The notes beneath the pieces were generated by a model. The model did not search any database and was not told the DNA's origin. It was given only the letters and a program-made list of their open reading frames with translations. A stretch of DNA of 38,134 nt from an uncultured Pedosphaera sp. (lineage in GTDB: Bacteria > Verrucomicrobiota > Verrucomicrobiia > Limisphaerales > Pedosphaeraceae): contig CAIYZC010000621.1 of NCBI GenBank assembly GCA_903930565.1, forward strand, positions 1-38,134. The letters run 5' to 3'. The first letter of the stretch is position 1; each line of letters begins with the position of its first letter. Both the position numbers and the translations under genes were made by a program. Below, one piece after another: positions 16,863-25,099 of this stretch.

Positions 16863-18149
16863 CTAAACGACCTCCTTGGTAACCGGTTCGCCGCCCGCCG
16901 GCCATCCCAAAATCCAGCCCATGGTCGCCTGCGTCCACCGGTCCAAGGCCGCCACCGCCTCCCGCAAGTGCTCCTCCCGCGTGGCTTCCGCCGGATGGTG
17001 GCTCACGCCGCCCAGGCTTTGCACGAACATCATCCCGGTGGGAACGCCCGCGCGCGCGGTTTCGGCCGCATCGTGCAGCGGCCCCGAGGGCAACCGGGGT
17101 GGGTTGTGCCCGGTGATCACGGTGACCGCCGCCTGGCAACCCGCGATCAATTCCGGGTGAAAGGGTACCGGTGCGATTCGCAGCAGGGGCGACCAAACCA
17201 CGGTGCAACCCCCTTCGCGGGCGAATCGTTCGGCGGCCGACCACGCCCCGTCGCGCAGCGCCGCCAGGGCCGCGGGATCCAAGTGCCGCAAATCCAGCGT
17301 GAGCCGGCACTCGGCCACCACACTGGTCGGAATCCCCGGCCGGGTCTCGCACGACCCGATGGTGGCGACGCCTCCCCATTCGTTGGTGAGCCGGTACAAC
17401 TCCGGCGCGAGCCGCGCCGCCGCCAAAAAGGCGTCCTGCCGCACGGCCATCGGCGTGCTCCCGGCATGGGCGGCCCGCCCGGTGAAGGTCAGCACGTGGC
17501 GCTCCACCCCAAAGGTTCCGGTGACCGCGCCCAGCGATCGTCCCATGCTTTCCAGCACCGGCCCCTGCTCGATGTGTAATTCCAAGTAGGCCGCCGCGTG
17601 GCGCAATTCCCGGCCGCTCTCCAACACGCGTTCGAAATCGATTCCCACCGCGCGCAGCGCGTCGGGCAGGGTGACGCCCGCGCGGTCCCGCAAGCCGCGG
17701 GCCGCGGTTAGGTCCAGGGTGCCGGAGCACGCCGAGGAGCCGAACAAGCTCTTGCCAAAGCGCGCCCCTTCCTCATCCGCCCAATCCACCAAGCGCACTG
17801 TCATCGGCGGCCGGCCGTCGTATTGGGTCGCGAGCCGCCGCAGGACCGCCAAACCCGCCAGCACATTCAAGCATCCATCGAGCCAACCGCCGTTGGGCAC
17901 GGAGTCCAGATGGCCGCCCAGCAACAGTTCCCGTTCGTCGCCCCCCCGGAGCGTGGTCCATAAATTTCCCGCCGCGTCCATGTGCACCTCCACCGGCATT
18001 CCCCGGAGTTGCTCCTGGAACCAAGCCCGGGCCGCCTGCCAAGCCGGGGTGAACGCCACCCGCTGCGCCCCGTGATCGTCCCCGGTGAGCGTGCGCAGTT
18101 GTTTTAGTTGGGTTAAAACGAGCTCAATGTTCAAACCGGTGCCCTGCAT
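16863..18149 (-). CDS. allC: Allantoate amidohydrolase (M20 / HyuC-type)
   Basis: This 428-residue metallohydrolase belongs to the M20 amidohydrolase/carbamoylase family. Metal-site segments are LLGGHLDSVPNGGWLDG (His, Asp), WADEEGARFGKSLFGSSA (adjacent Glu residues), LELHIEQGPVLE (His) and, near the C-terminus, GVSHHPAEATREEHL (His). The dimerisation domain includes GRAAHAGSTPMAVRQDA. The family covers allantoate amidohydrolase, ureidoglycolate hydrolase and N-carbamoyl-amino-acid hydrolase, which look alike by motif. I choose allantoate amidohydrolase because the next gene, 15 bases downstream, encodes (S)-ureidoglycine aminohydrolase. The usual SGxGHDA is SGPLHDA here. A start at the ATG at 18149 gives a normal N-terminus. 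Confidence 0.87.
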   Translation of the reverse strand: MQGTGLNIELVLTQLKQLRTLTGDDHGAQRVAFTPAWQAARAWFQEQLRGMPVEVHMDAAGNLWTTLRGGDERELLLGGHLDSVPNGGWLDGCLNVLAGLAVLRRLATQYDGRPPMTVRLVDWADEEGARFGKSLFGSSACSGTLDLTAARGLRDRAGVTLPDALRAVGIDFERVLESGRELRHAAAYLELHIEQGPVLESMGRSLGAVTGTFGVERHVLTFTGRAAHAGSTPMAVRQDAFLAAARLAPELYRLTNEWGGVATIGSCETRPGIPTSVVAECRLTLDLRHLDPAALAALRDGAWSAAERFAREGGCTVVWSPLLRIAPVPFHPELIAGCQAAVTVITGHNPPRLPSGPLHDAAETARAGVPTGMMFVQSLGGVSHHPAEATREEHLREAVAALDRWTQATMGWILGWPAGGEPVTKEVV

Positions 18150-18401
18150 GCGTAAAGCTTAAACCCCGCCACCCCGTGGGGCAAGCCGGCTGGGGGAGGG
18201 GAAGTGGATTGAATTTGCGTTGTCAGGAGGCCGCGTTGGCGTTCCCGGCTCAAGCGTGTGCCGGGGGCGCGTCCGCCCCGCAGCCGGTTCGGTATGGTCC
18301 AAGGCGGGAGTTCGCCAGAGCATAATGAGCATGCCGGTGGCGAAGGGCCAATGTGGAGCCGGCGCGGTTGGAATCAAACGGAAATTTCCCACCCGCTGTC
18401 G

Positions 18402-19214
18402 TTACCGTCGGCCGCCAAAACCCCGCGAGCCGCCGCCGGTGGTGTGGCCGCCAAAACCGCCGCCGCCCCGGACCCCGCCGCCACCGCCGCCGTACAAGCG
18501 GTAACCGGGCGACCACACCACCCCGTGGCCCCCGTGGTTGTACCAACCGCCGCCCCGAAACGACAAACCCCACGGATAACCGACATACGTGTACGGTTGG
18601 AAATACCACCCGTAATCCGCCCCGTAGGCCCAAGTGCCGTAGGGGTTGTAGTCAGTGTTGGGGATCGTGTAAGTCTGCACCGTCGAACCTTGGTAACCGG
18701 GGTTCGCATACGCATACGTCTGCTGCGGGGGCGGCGCCACCGGCTGCGGCCGGGGCGGGTTCGCGTACGCGGGCGCCGACGGGGGCGGGGCCATTTGGTC
18801 GCGCAAGGCTTTGTCGTGGAGCAGCATTTCCGCGGTCACCGGGTTGGGGACTTTGGCTTTTTGCAGATAAATGATCCCATCGGCGGACAAATTAAACGCG
18901 TTGGGTGAGTTGTTGATGTACGAGCGCACGACGTCATCCGGCACGCCCGCCTGCACCATGCGCAGGATGTCGCGTGCGGGTGGCCAAAGGGGCAGCGCGG
19001 CGGAAGGGGACATCTCGGGCAAAGGACGCGCGGCCAAGGTGTCCGGCATGGGGGCGGGAGCCGGCATCGGATCGCCGTAAGCGGCCGCGGCGGGCGGTGG
19101 CGGTGGTGGCGGAGCCCCGGGGGCGTCACCGGTCGTGATTTGCAATTCCGCCCCGCCGGCCCATGGCGCGATCGCCAAGGCCAAAATCCAGAAATACGAA
19201 AGCTTCTGTCTCAT
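18402..19214 (-). CDS. Exported Pro/Gly-rich protein, function unknown
   Basis: This 270-residue protein starts at MRQKLSYFWILALAIAPWAGGA, a typical Sec signal peptide. A proline-rich stretch follows (PPPPPPPAAAA). A conserved-looking helical segment spans about residues 80-140 (DILRMVQAGVPDDVVRSYI, LSADGIIYLQKAKVPN). A long Tyr/Pro/Asn-rich region follows, and the C-terminus is Gly/Arg-rich (YGGGGGGVRGGGGFGG). The helical segment resembles a domain I associate with Verrucomicrobia envelope proteins of unknown role. The repetitive ends suggest a surface or matrix protein. I picked the ATG at 19214 because the longer in-frame reading to 19991 runs antisense through the HAD gene and lacks a signal peptide. 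Confidence 0.75.
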   Translation of the reverse strand: MRQKLSYFWILALAIAPWAGGAELQITTGDAPGAPPPPPPPAAAAYGDPMPAPAPMPDTLAARPLPEMSPSAALPLWPPARDILRMVQAGVPDDVVRSYINNSPNAFNLSADGIIYLQKAKVPNPVTAEMLLHDKALRDQMAPPPSAPAYANPPRPQPVAPPPQQTYAYANPGYQGSTVQTYTIPNTDYNPYGTWAYGADYGWYFQPYTYVGYPWGLSFRGGGWYNHGGHGVVWSPGYRLYGGGGGGVRGGGGFGGHTTGGGSRGFGGRR

Positions 19215-19373
19215 AAGCCACCTGTATCGGTGTACTATCAACCTAGCACCGTTTGGCCCCCCTGCAAGGGAAATGCTCATCGCAGCGGGGGGCTTCCCTT
19301 CCTTCCCGGGTTGGCGGTTTTGGGCGGGTTTGAGTTTGCCAAGGCGCGGGCGGGCGACTAGCCTTGCCGCCCG

Positions 19374-20054
19374 ATGATCCGACTGGTCCTTTTTGATATC
19401 GACGGCACGCTCATCCACACGGATGGGGCGGGGGTGCGGGCGTTCGGGCGCGCGCTGGCCACGCAGTTCCAAGCGCCGGCGGCCACGGATCATGTCAGTT
19501 TCGCGGGGCGCACCGACACCGGCCTGGCCCGGGAATTCTTTCGGCAGCACGGCATTCCGGCCACGCCGGAGAATTTCGCGGCCTTTTTCGACTGCTACAC
19601 CCATTGGCTGGCCCACTATCTGGAGTCGGCGCGGGGAGGCATCTGCGCGGGGGTGTGGCGGCTGATTTACGATCTGCGCCGCCTGCCCGACCCGCCGGCC
19701 ATCGGCCTGCTGACCGGCAACATCCGCTTGGGCGCCGAAATCAAGCTGCGGCACTTTGACCTGTGGGACTGCTTTGAAACCGGCGGGTTTGCCGACGACC
19801 ATGAAGACCGCAACCAAATCGCGGTGGCGGCTTTGAACCGCGGCGCGGATTGGGTGGGGGAACCGCTCCGGGGGGATCAGGTCATGGTGATTGGCGACAC
19901 ACCGCTCGACATCGCCTGCGCGCGGGCCATTCAAGCCCGCGTGGTGGCCGTGGCCACCGGCCAGTATTCCGTGGCCGAGTTGCTCCAGCACCGCCCCGAC
20001 TACGCGGTTCCCAATTTGGACAAAATCCGGGCGCGCGACCTCTGTCTCCGTTGA
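19374..20054 (+). CDS. HAD family hydrolase, phosphoglycolate-phosphatase-like
   Basis: This 226-residue haloacid dehalogenase-superfamily phosphatase has motif I LVLFDIDGTLIHTDG (nucleophile and acid/base Asp). The cap domain is alpha-helical (about residues 15-95). Motif II is IGLLTGN, the Lys of motif III lies in GAEIKLRHF, and motif IV is VMVIGDTPLDIACARA. The layout is that of Gph/PGP-type enzymes, which remove phosphate from 2-phosphoglycolate or similar small metabolites; the exact substrate cannot be read. It is transcribed divergently from the Pro/Gly-rich protein gene. Its 3' end converges on the FmdB-type gene with only 21 bases between the two stops. Confidence 0.88.
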   Translation: MIRLVLFDIDGTLIHTDGAGVRAFGRALATQFQAPAATDHVSFAGRTDTGLAREFFRQHGIPATPENFAAFFDCYTHWLAHYLESARGGICAGVWRLIYDLRRLPDPPAIGLLTGNIRLGAEIKLRHFDLWDCFETGGFADDHEDRNQIAVAALNRGADWVGEPLRGDQVMVIGDTPLDIACARAIQARVVAVATGQYSVAELLQHRPDYAVPNLDKIRARDLCLR

Positions 20055-20075
20055 TCCCGGAGGGCGGCCGCCAAC

Positions 20076-20315
20076 TCAGTGCGAATGGGCTTTGCCCGTG
20101 CCGCACATCCCGCAGGAACTGGGATTGCTCGAGCAATTCGGTCCGTCTCCGCCCCCGGCGCCACCGGCGGGCACGCTCGAAGCGAACACGGACAACTTCT
20201 TGGTCAGCCGCGGGGAACCGCAGCGGGGGCACGGGGTACCCGACCAATCGCGTGTGCGCACCAGGATTTCGCTGTCCTGCGCGCAATCTTCACAATGAAA
20301 CTCGTAAATCGGCAT
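20076..20315 (-). CDS. FmdB family zinc-ribbon protein
   Basis: This 79-residue protein opens with MPIYEFHCEDCAQDSEILV, followed by GTPCPRCGSPRLTKKLSVFAS. That is the CxxC...CxxC zinc ribbon of the FmdB regulatory-protein family. A low-complexity Gly-rich linker leads to an extra cysteine cluster near the C-terminus (CSSNPSSCGMCGTG) and a His tail (KAHSH), also common in the family. Members were first described beside formamidase genes and are often called putative regulators; the real role is unsettled. The ATG at 20315 gives the standard N-terminus. Confidence 0.9.
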   Translation of the reverse strand: MPIYEFHCEDCAQDSEILVRTRDWSGTPCPRCGSPRLTKKLSVFASSVPAGGAGGGDGPNCSSNPSSCGMCGTGKAHSH

Positions 20316-20370
20316 GGGTCGAACCTACCACGGTTTCGCGGACGGCTCAAGACCCGGAAGAACCCCTGAT

Positions 20371-20402
20371 TTTTAACCACAGAGGGCACAGAGAGCACAG
20401 AG
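20371..20402 (+). repeat. Left arm of 32-bp perfect inverted repeat (CACAGAG type)
   Basis: This 32-base sequence is repeated exactly, inverted, at 20918-20949. It begins TTTTAACCACAGAGG and consists of near-identical 9-base units built on CACAGAG. It lies between the FmdB-type gene and the GxxExxY gene, 57 bases before the latter's start codon. Repeats of this kind are common around GxxExxY genes in environmental bacteria, which I recall rather than searched. Confidence 0.9.
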
Positions 20403-20459
20403 GGGAGGGGGAAAAGGGATTGTTCTTGGGCGGAGGAAATTGCATAGTTTTGACAAAAC

Positions 20460-20831
20460 ATGGAACCTTATGTGCATCAGGAACTTAGCGGGGCGATTAT
20501 CGGGGCGGCCATTTGCGTCCTGCAGACCCTGAAGCCCGGTTTGGATGAAAAAATCCACGAACGCGCCCTGGTGCATGAGCTGCGCAAGCGGGGGCATCGG
20601 GTGGAACAGCAAATGCAATTTCCGGTAATGTACGATGGCTGCGAGGTGGGAACCTTGGTTCCCGACCTCATCGTGGATGCGGCAGTGATCGTGGACGCCA
20701 AAGTCGTTACCGCGTTCAATGAAAACCACGCCGCCCAGATGATGGGCTACCTGGCCATTACCGGGTTGCGCCTGGCGCTCTTGCTCAACTTCCGGCACGC
20801 CAAATTGGAAGTAAAACGCATCGTCAAATGA
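20460..20831 (+). CDS. GxxExxY family protein (PD-(D/E)XK_3-like), variant motif
   Basis: This 123-residue protein belongs to the GxxExxY family, which is assigned to a PD-(D/E)XK nuclease-like fold. The N-terminal helix ELSGAIIGAAICVLQTLKPG is characteristic. The name-giving motif here reads GLDEKIH, so the usual Tyr is His. Downstream, LVPDLIVDAAVIVDAKVVTAF supplies the Asp and the D-x-K corresponding to the (D/E)xK signature. The C-terminus (HAAQMMGYLAITGLRLALLLNF) also matches. The family's function is unknown. The gene stands alone between perfect 32-bp inverted repeats, suggesting that repeat and gene travel as a unit. Confidence 0.88.
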   Translation: MEPYVHQELSGAIIGAAICVLQTLKPGLDEKIHERALVHELRKRGHRVEQQMQFPVMYDGCEVGTLVPDLIVDAAVIVDAKVVTAFNENHAAQMMGYLAITGLRLALLLNFRHAKLEVKRIVK

Positions 20832-20917
20832 ACCCATAGCACCGGTTACGGCCCCCTAAATTGTTGAAGCTCTGTTCCCAAAAAGTTCAAATCCGGTCCC
20901 TCTCCTCGCTGGGTTTT

Positions 20918-20949
20918 CTCTGTGCTCTCTGTGCCCTCTGTGGTTAAAA
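20918..20949 (-). repeat. Right arm of 32-bp perfect inverted repeat (CACAGAG type)
   Basis: This is the exact reverse complement of 20371-20402, reading CTCTGTGCTCTCTGTGCCC at its left end and running into a seven-A tract (20946-20952). About 65 further bases rich in GTGGTT units (20953-21017) follow before the LarA-family gene. It lies 86 bases after the GxxExxY stop codon, so the two arms enclose that gene and little else. Confidence 0.9.
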
Positions 20950-21019
20950 AAATCCGTGGTTTGTGGTTTCCGACCGCCCCGGCTTCCGTTAGTTTGGTGG
21001 TTTCGGTGGTTGGTTTGCA

Positions 21020-22288
21020 TTGGATATGAAAGTGAATCTTGCTTACGGCCAGGGGCACCTGGCGATCGAATTGCCGGCGGAGCGCACCACGGTCATCAAC
21101 CCGAGCCACACGGCCGGGCTGGCGGATGAACGGGCGGCGGTCCTGGCGGCGCTGAACCAACCCATCGGCTGCAAGCCGCTGCGGGAATGGATCCGCCCCG
21201 GGGACCGGGTCTGTATCGGCTTCACCGACATCACCCGCGCCACGCCCAATGAGCGGCTGATTCCCTGGCTGCTGGAGCACCTCGCCCATGTGCCGCGGGA
21301 GAACATCACGCTGCTCAATTCGTTGGGCACGCACCGTCCCAACACCAAGGAGGAGCTGGAAAAGCTGCTCACCCCGGCGGTCGTGCGCGATTACCGCGTG
21401 CTGAATCATGAACCGGAAAACCCCGCCGCCTTGGTGCCCTTCGGCACGACCCGCGACGGCACCCCGGCGCTCATCAACCGGCACTTGGCCGCGGCGGATG
21501 TGCGGATCATCACCGGCTTCATTGAGCCGCACTTTTTCGCGGGTTTTAGCGGCGGTCCCAAGGGTATCATGCCCGGGTTGGCCGGGTTGGAGACGGTGAT
21601 GAGCAACCACGGGGAAAAGAATATCGGCGATCCGAAGTCCACCTTCGGCGTCACCGCCGGCAATCCAATTTGGGAGGAAATGCGGGAGATCGCGTTGCGC
21701 GTCGGCCCGAGTTTCCTGCTCAACGTTACACTCAACGAGGACAAACGCATCACCGGGGTGTTCGCGGGCGACTTGATTGCCGCGCACCAGACCGGCTTCG
21801 AATTTGTGCGCCAGGCGGCGATGCAAAGGGTCAAGTCCCCATTCGAAGTGGTGGTCACCACCAACAGTGGGTATCCGCTGGACCAAAACTTGTACCAAGG
21901 CGTGAAGGGCATGAGTGCGGGGGCGCGCGTCCTGCAGCCCGGGGGTACCCTGATTTTGGCCTGCGAATGCCGGGAGGGCGTGCCGGCGCGCAGTCCGCTG
22001 GATTTGCTGCTCCGAAGCGCCGGTTCGCCCGAGGAAATCCTCGCGCTGCTGGCCACGCCGGGCTTCGTGCGGCCCGAGCAATGGCAGGCGCAAATCCAGG
22101 CCTTGATCCAACGCCGCGCCCGGGTGCTCTTATACAGCACGCTGCCCGATGAAATCGTCCGCACCGCCCATTTGGAGCCGTGCCATGACATCGCGGCCGC
22201 GGTGCGGCAGGAGTTGGCGGCGCGTGGTCCGGACGCCCGGGTGGCGGTGTTGCCCCAGGGGCCGTTGACGATTCCGTACCTCGCCTGA
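21020..22288 (+). CDS. larA: LarA family nickel-pincer racemase/epimerase (lactate racemase-like)
   Basis: This 422-residue member of the LarA family uses the nickel-pincer nucleotide cofactor to racemise or epimerise alpha-hydroxy acids. Landmarks of characterised LarA are present. FTDITR supplies the substrate/catalytic Asp and Arg, and LGTHRP a catalytic His. EPHFFAGFSGGPKGIMPG carries the nickel His and the cofactor-bound Lys. MSNHGEKN supplies a further nickel His, and YPLDQNLYQGVKGM the Gln and Lys of the substrate site. No cofactor genes (larB, larC, larE) lie in the window. The substrate could be lactate or another 2-hydroxy acid. The in-frame codon at 21026 (MKVNLAYG) is an alternative start. 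Confidence 0.88.
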   Translation: MDMKVNLAYGQGHLAIELPAERTTVINPSHTAGLADERAAVLAALNQPIGCKPLREWIRPGDRVCIGFTDITRATPNERLIPWLLEHLAHVPRENITLLNSLGTHRPNTKEELEKLLTPAVVRDYRVLNHEPENPAALVPFGTTRDGTPALINRHLAAADVRIITGFIEPHFFAGFSGGPKGIMPGLAGLETVMSNHGEKNIGDPKSTFGVTAGNPIWEEMREIALRVGPSFLLNVTLNEDKRITGVFAGDLIAAHQTGFEFVRQAAMQRVKSPFEVVVTTNSGYPLDQNLYQGVKGMSAGARVLQPGGTLILACECREGVPARSPLDLLLRSAGSPEEILALLATPGFVRPEQWQAQIQALIQRRARVLLYSTLPDEIVRTAHLEPCHDIAAAVRQELAARGPDARVAVLPQGPLTIPYLA

Positions 22289-22523
22289 CCGGACGGGGCA
22301 CTGTTCCGAATTTCCCAGTGCGCCCAAAACGCGGCAGCGTTTGGCGCAACCGGGGTGGGAAGCACCGCCGGGGGCGGGGAGCGAATCCCACCGGGGTCGA
22401 ACTTTGCAGCGTCGCGCAAGGATTGCCCGCCCGGGCGCGCACTCCGGCACGATAGTTGCTTGATGGCTGGCGGAATTACTTGATTCGGATAACTCGGATG
22501 TATCTAGGCGTGGAAACCGGTTG

Positions 22524-24089
22524 ATGAAACTCAGCAATTACGAAGTCGGGAACTTCTTTGACGAGATGTTCGGCGAGGACGGCCGACCGCGGGTGGCAGC
22601 GCGTCCATTGGCAAAAAAAATCGAATCCCTCCCCATGGGCGAACTGTTCAACCGCCAGCAGGCGGCGGATCGCGCCTTGGTGCAGGCGGGGATCACGTTC
22701 AACGTGTATGGCGAGAGCGAGGGGGTCGAAAAAACCCTTCCGTTCGATCTGGTGCCCCGGATCGTGCCTTCCGCGGAGTGGGACCGCATCGAACGCGGGC
22801 TGAAGCAGCGCATTCGGGCGCTGAACATGTTCATCGACGACTTGTACCACGACCAGCGCATCATCAAGGACGGGGCGGTGCCCGACCATATCGTGTCCAC
22901 GTCGAAAGGGCTTCGGGCGCCGTGCATCGGCCTCAATCCCCCGCGCGGCATTTGGTGCCACATCACGGGAACGGATTTGGTGCGGCACAGCGATGGCGAG
23001 ATTTACGTCCTGGAGGACAATCTGCGCTGTCCCTCGGGCGTTTCCTATGTGCTGGAAAACCGGCGCTTGATGAAGAGCCTGTTTCCCGAAGTGTTTGAAG
23101 CTTCCCGCATCCGGCCGGTGTCGAACTATCCCATCCGGCTGCGCGACATGCTGGAATACCTCGCGCCCGAAGGCGTCACCACCCCGCGGGTGGTGGTGCT
23201 CACGCCGGGCGTGTTCAATTCCGCGTACTTCGAGCACTCCTTCCTCGCCCAGCAAATGGGGGTGGAACTGGTCGAAGGCGGCGATTTGGTGGTGTCCGAC
23301 GGTTACGTGTGGATGAACACCACCAACGGTTTCGAGCGCGTGGACGTCATTTACCGCCGCATCGACGACGATTTTCTGGATCCCGAGACCTTCCGGGCGG
23401 ATTCCATGTTGGGCGTTCCGGGGCTGATGAAAGTTTACCAGGCCGGCAACGTCGCCTTGGCCAACGCCCCGGGCAGCGGGGTCGCGGATGACAAAGTGGT
23501 CTACGCCTACGTGCCGCGGATCATCAAGTACTACTTGGGCGAGGACATCATCCTGCCCAATGTGCCCACCTACATCTGCGCCGAACCGGCCGACTTCAAG
23601 TACGTGCTGGAGCACTTGCCGGAACTCGTCGTGAAAGCCGCCAATGAATCGGGCGGTTACGGCATGTTGATCGGCCCGCATTCCACCGCCGCCCAGCGGG
23701 AGGAATTCGCGCGCCGCATCACCGCCAACCCGCGCAATTATATCGCCCAACCCACGCTGTCCCTTTCGCGGGTGCCCACCTTGGTGGACGGGCATTTGGA
23801 GGGCCGGCATGTGGATTTGCGGCCTTATATCCTCTATGGCAAAGACATCTTCGTGCTGCCCGGCGGCCTGACCCGCGTGGCGCTCAAGAAAGGCTCCTTG
23901 GTGGTCAATTCCTCCCAAGGCGGCGGCACCAAGGACACTTGGGTGCTGGCCGACAGCCCCGCCACGCTGGCGGCGGACGAAATGGTCCCCGGCGCGGCCC
24001 AAAACCAAGGCCAAAGCCAGAGTCAGAGTCAAAGCCAATTTCAAACCGAAACCCCCAGCGCCACCCAGGTGGCAGGAGCCAGCGCCTAA
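22524..24089 (+). CDS. Circularly permuted type 2 ATP-grasp protein
   Basis: This 521-residue circularly permuted ATP-grasp protein (DUF404/DUF407 type) is predicted to ligate amino acids or peptides. Key parts are ITFNVYGESEG, the metal-binding VLEDNLRCPSGVSYVLENR (Glu164, Asn166), VVVLTPGVFNSAYFEHSFLA, FERVDVIYRRIDDDFLDP, and ELVVKAANESGGYGM with Lys371 and a Gly-rich loop. QGGGTKDTWVL follows near the end. The last 40 residues are a low-complexity Gln/Ser tail (GQSQSQSQSQFQ). The ATG at 22524 is used, with a TTG directly before it. Its stop overlaps the alpha-E gene start by one base (TAATG). It heads the 12.8-kb ATP-grasp/alpha-E/transglutaminase run. Confidence 0.93.
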   Translation: MKLSNYEVGNFFDEMFGEDGRPRVAARPLAKKIESLPMGELFNRQQAADRALVQAGITFNVYGESEGVEKTLPFDLVPRIVPSAEWDRIERGLKQRIRALNMFIDDLYHDQRIIKDGAVPDHIVSTSKGLRAPCIGLNPPRGIWCHITGTDLVRHSDGEIYVLEDNLRCPSGVSYVLENRRLMKSLFPEVFEASRIRPVSNYPIRLRDMLEYLAPEGVTTPRVVVLTPGVFNSAYFEHSFLAQQMGVELVEGGDLVVSDGYVWMNTTNGFERVDVIYRRIDDDFLDPETFRADSMLGVPGLMKVYQAGNVALANAPGSGVADDKVVYAYVPRIIKYYLGEDIILPNVPTYICAEPADFKYVLEHLPELVVKAANESGGYGMLIGPHSTAAQREEFARRITANPRNYIAQPTLSLSRVPTLVDGHLEGRHVDLRPYILYGKDIFVLPGGLTRVALKKGSLVVNSSQGGGTKDTWVLADSPATLAADEMVPGAAQNQGQSQSQSQSQFQTETPSATQVAGASA

Positions 24090-25069
24090 TGTTAAGCCGC
24101 GTAGCCGATTCAATTTATTGGATGAGCCGTTACGTCGAACGCGCGGAAAATGTCGCGCGTATCGTCGATGTGAACCTCAACATTTTGTTGGACTCCACGA
24201 TGGCGGACCAACAATGGCAACCCTTGGTGAACATCACCGGCGACCACGAGGACTTCGCCAAGCGCTACCAAGTGGCGAACCAGCACACCGTGCTGCAATT
24301 CCTCACGTTTGACCGCGACAACCCGAATTCCATCCTCTCCTGCCTGCGCTCCGCGCGGGAAAACGCCCGCTCGGTCCGCGAGATCATTTCCTCCGAGATG
24401 TGGCTGCAACTCAACCAGTTTTACCTCACGGTGAAAGCGGCCGCGGAGAGCGGACGCGGGCTGGATTCGCCGCACGAATTTTTCACCAACGTCAAACTCT
24501 CCAGTCATCTCTTTACAGGTCTGACCGACGCGACGATGACCCACGGGGAGGGGTGGCACTTCTCCCGCCTCGGGCGCAAGTTGGAACGTGCCGACAAGAC
24601 TTCGCGCATTTTGGACGTGAAGTATTTCATCCTGCTGCGTTCGGTGGCGGATGTGGGCACGCCCTTCGATGACGTGCAGTGGGCGGCGGTGCTGCGGTCT
24701 TCGAGCGCGTTCGAGATGTACCGGAAACGCCACGGCCGCATCGCGCCGAAGCTCATCGTGGAGTTCCTGCTGTTGGACAGCGAATTCCCGCGGGCCATCC
24801 GGTACTGCTTGAACGCAGCCCGGGACTCGTTCCACGCCATTTCGGGCACGCCGATCGGCACGTATCGCAAACCCGCCGAAAAACTCCTCGGCCAATTGTG
24901 CTCGGACCTGGCCTACGCCACGATCGACGACGTGATGGGCGAAGGGCTGCACGAATACCTCGACACGCTGCAATCCAAGATGAATCTCGTGAGCCTCGGC
25001 ATTCACGAACGGTTCTTCGCCAAACGGGTGCCGGAGACCCGCCACTCTTCGATGGAGAAAATGCAGTAA
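24089..25069 (+). CDS. Alpha-E domain protein
   Basis: This 326-residue protein is almost entirely the alpha-helical alpha-E domain (DUF403). It opens MLSRVADSIYWMSRYVERAENVARI, the family hallmark, and includes GWHFSRLGRKLERADKTSRILD and RFFAKRVPE near the end. The domain is always linked with circularly permuted ATP-grasp proteins and transglutaminases and is thought to assist the ligase; its chemistry is not established. It starts on the last base of the upstream stop (TAATG), so translation is coupled. The transglutaminase-DUF2126 gene follows after 30 bases. Confidence 0.94.
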   Translation: MLSRVADSIYWMSRYVERAENVARIVDVNLNILLDSTMADQQWQPLVNITGDHEDFAKRYQVANQHTVLQFLTFDRDNPNSILSCLRSARENARSVREIISSEMWLQLNQFYLTVKAAAESGRGLDSPHEFFTNVKLSSHLFTGLTDATMTHGEGWHFSRLGRKLERADKTSRILDVKYFILLRSVADVGTPFDDVQWAAVLRSSSAFEMYRKRHGRIAPKLIVEFLLLDSEFPRAIRYCLNAARDSFHAISGTPIGTYRKPAEKLLGQLCSDLAYATIDDVMGEGLHEYLDTLQSKMNLVSLGIHERFFAKRVPETRHSSMEKMQ

Positions 25070-25099
25070 ACCGCGGTGCCCGATTTTTCGAACTTTCCC

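Noticed and set aside
18402-19991. 529-codon reading of the Pro/Gly-rich protein
   Set aside because: The upstream part runs antisense through the HAD phosphatase gene, and a signal peptide begins exactly at the internal ATG at 19214.
20371-20949. CRISPR array
   Set aside because: There are only two repeat copies, they are inverted rather than direct, and there are no spacers or cas genes.
20846-22111. Minus-strand open frame ending across the right repeat arm
   Set aside because: It is antisense to the LarA-family gene, and its TTEGTESTEK-type segment is just the translated CACAGAG repeat, a common source of false genes.
22321-22346. Hairpin (CGCCCAAAACGC / GCGTTTGGCG) after the LarA-family gene
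   Set aside because: The stem has mismatches or bulges and no T tract follows on either strand, so a terminator cannot be supported.
22478-22512. Possible promoter (TTGATT, then TATCTA) ahead of the ATP-grasp operon
   Set aside because: The spacer is only about 15 bases and both boxes are weak, which is not enough to call it.
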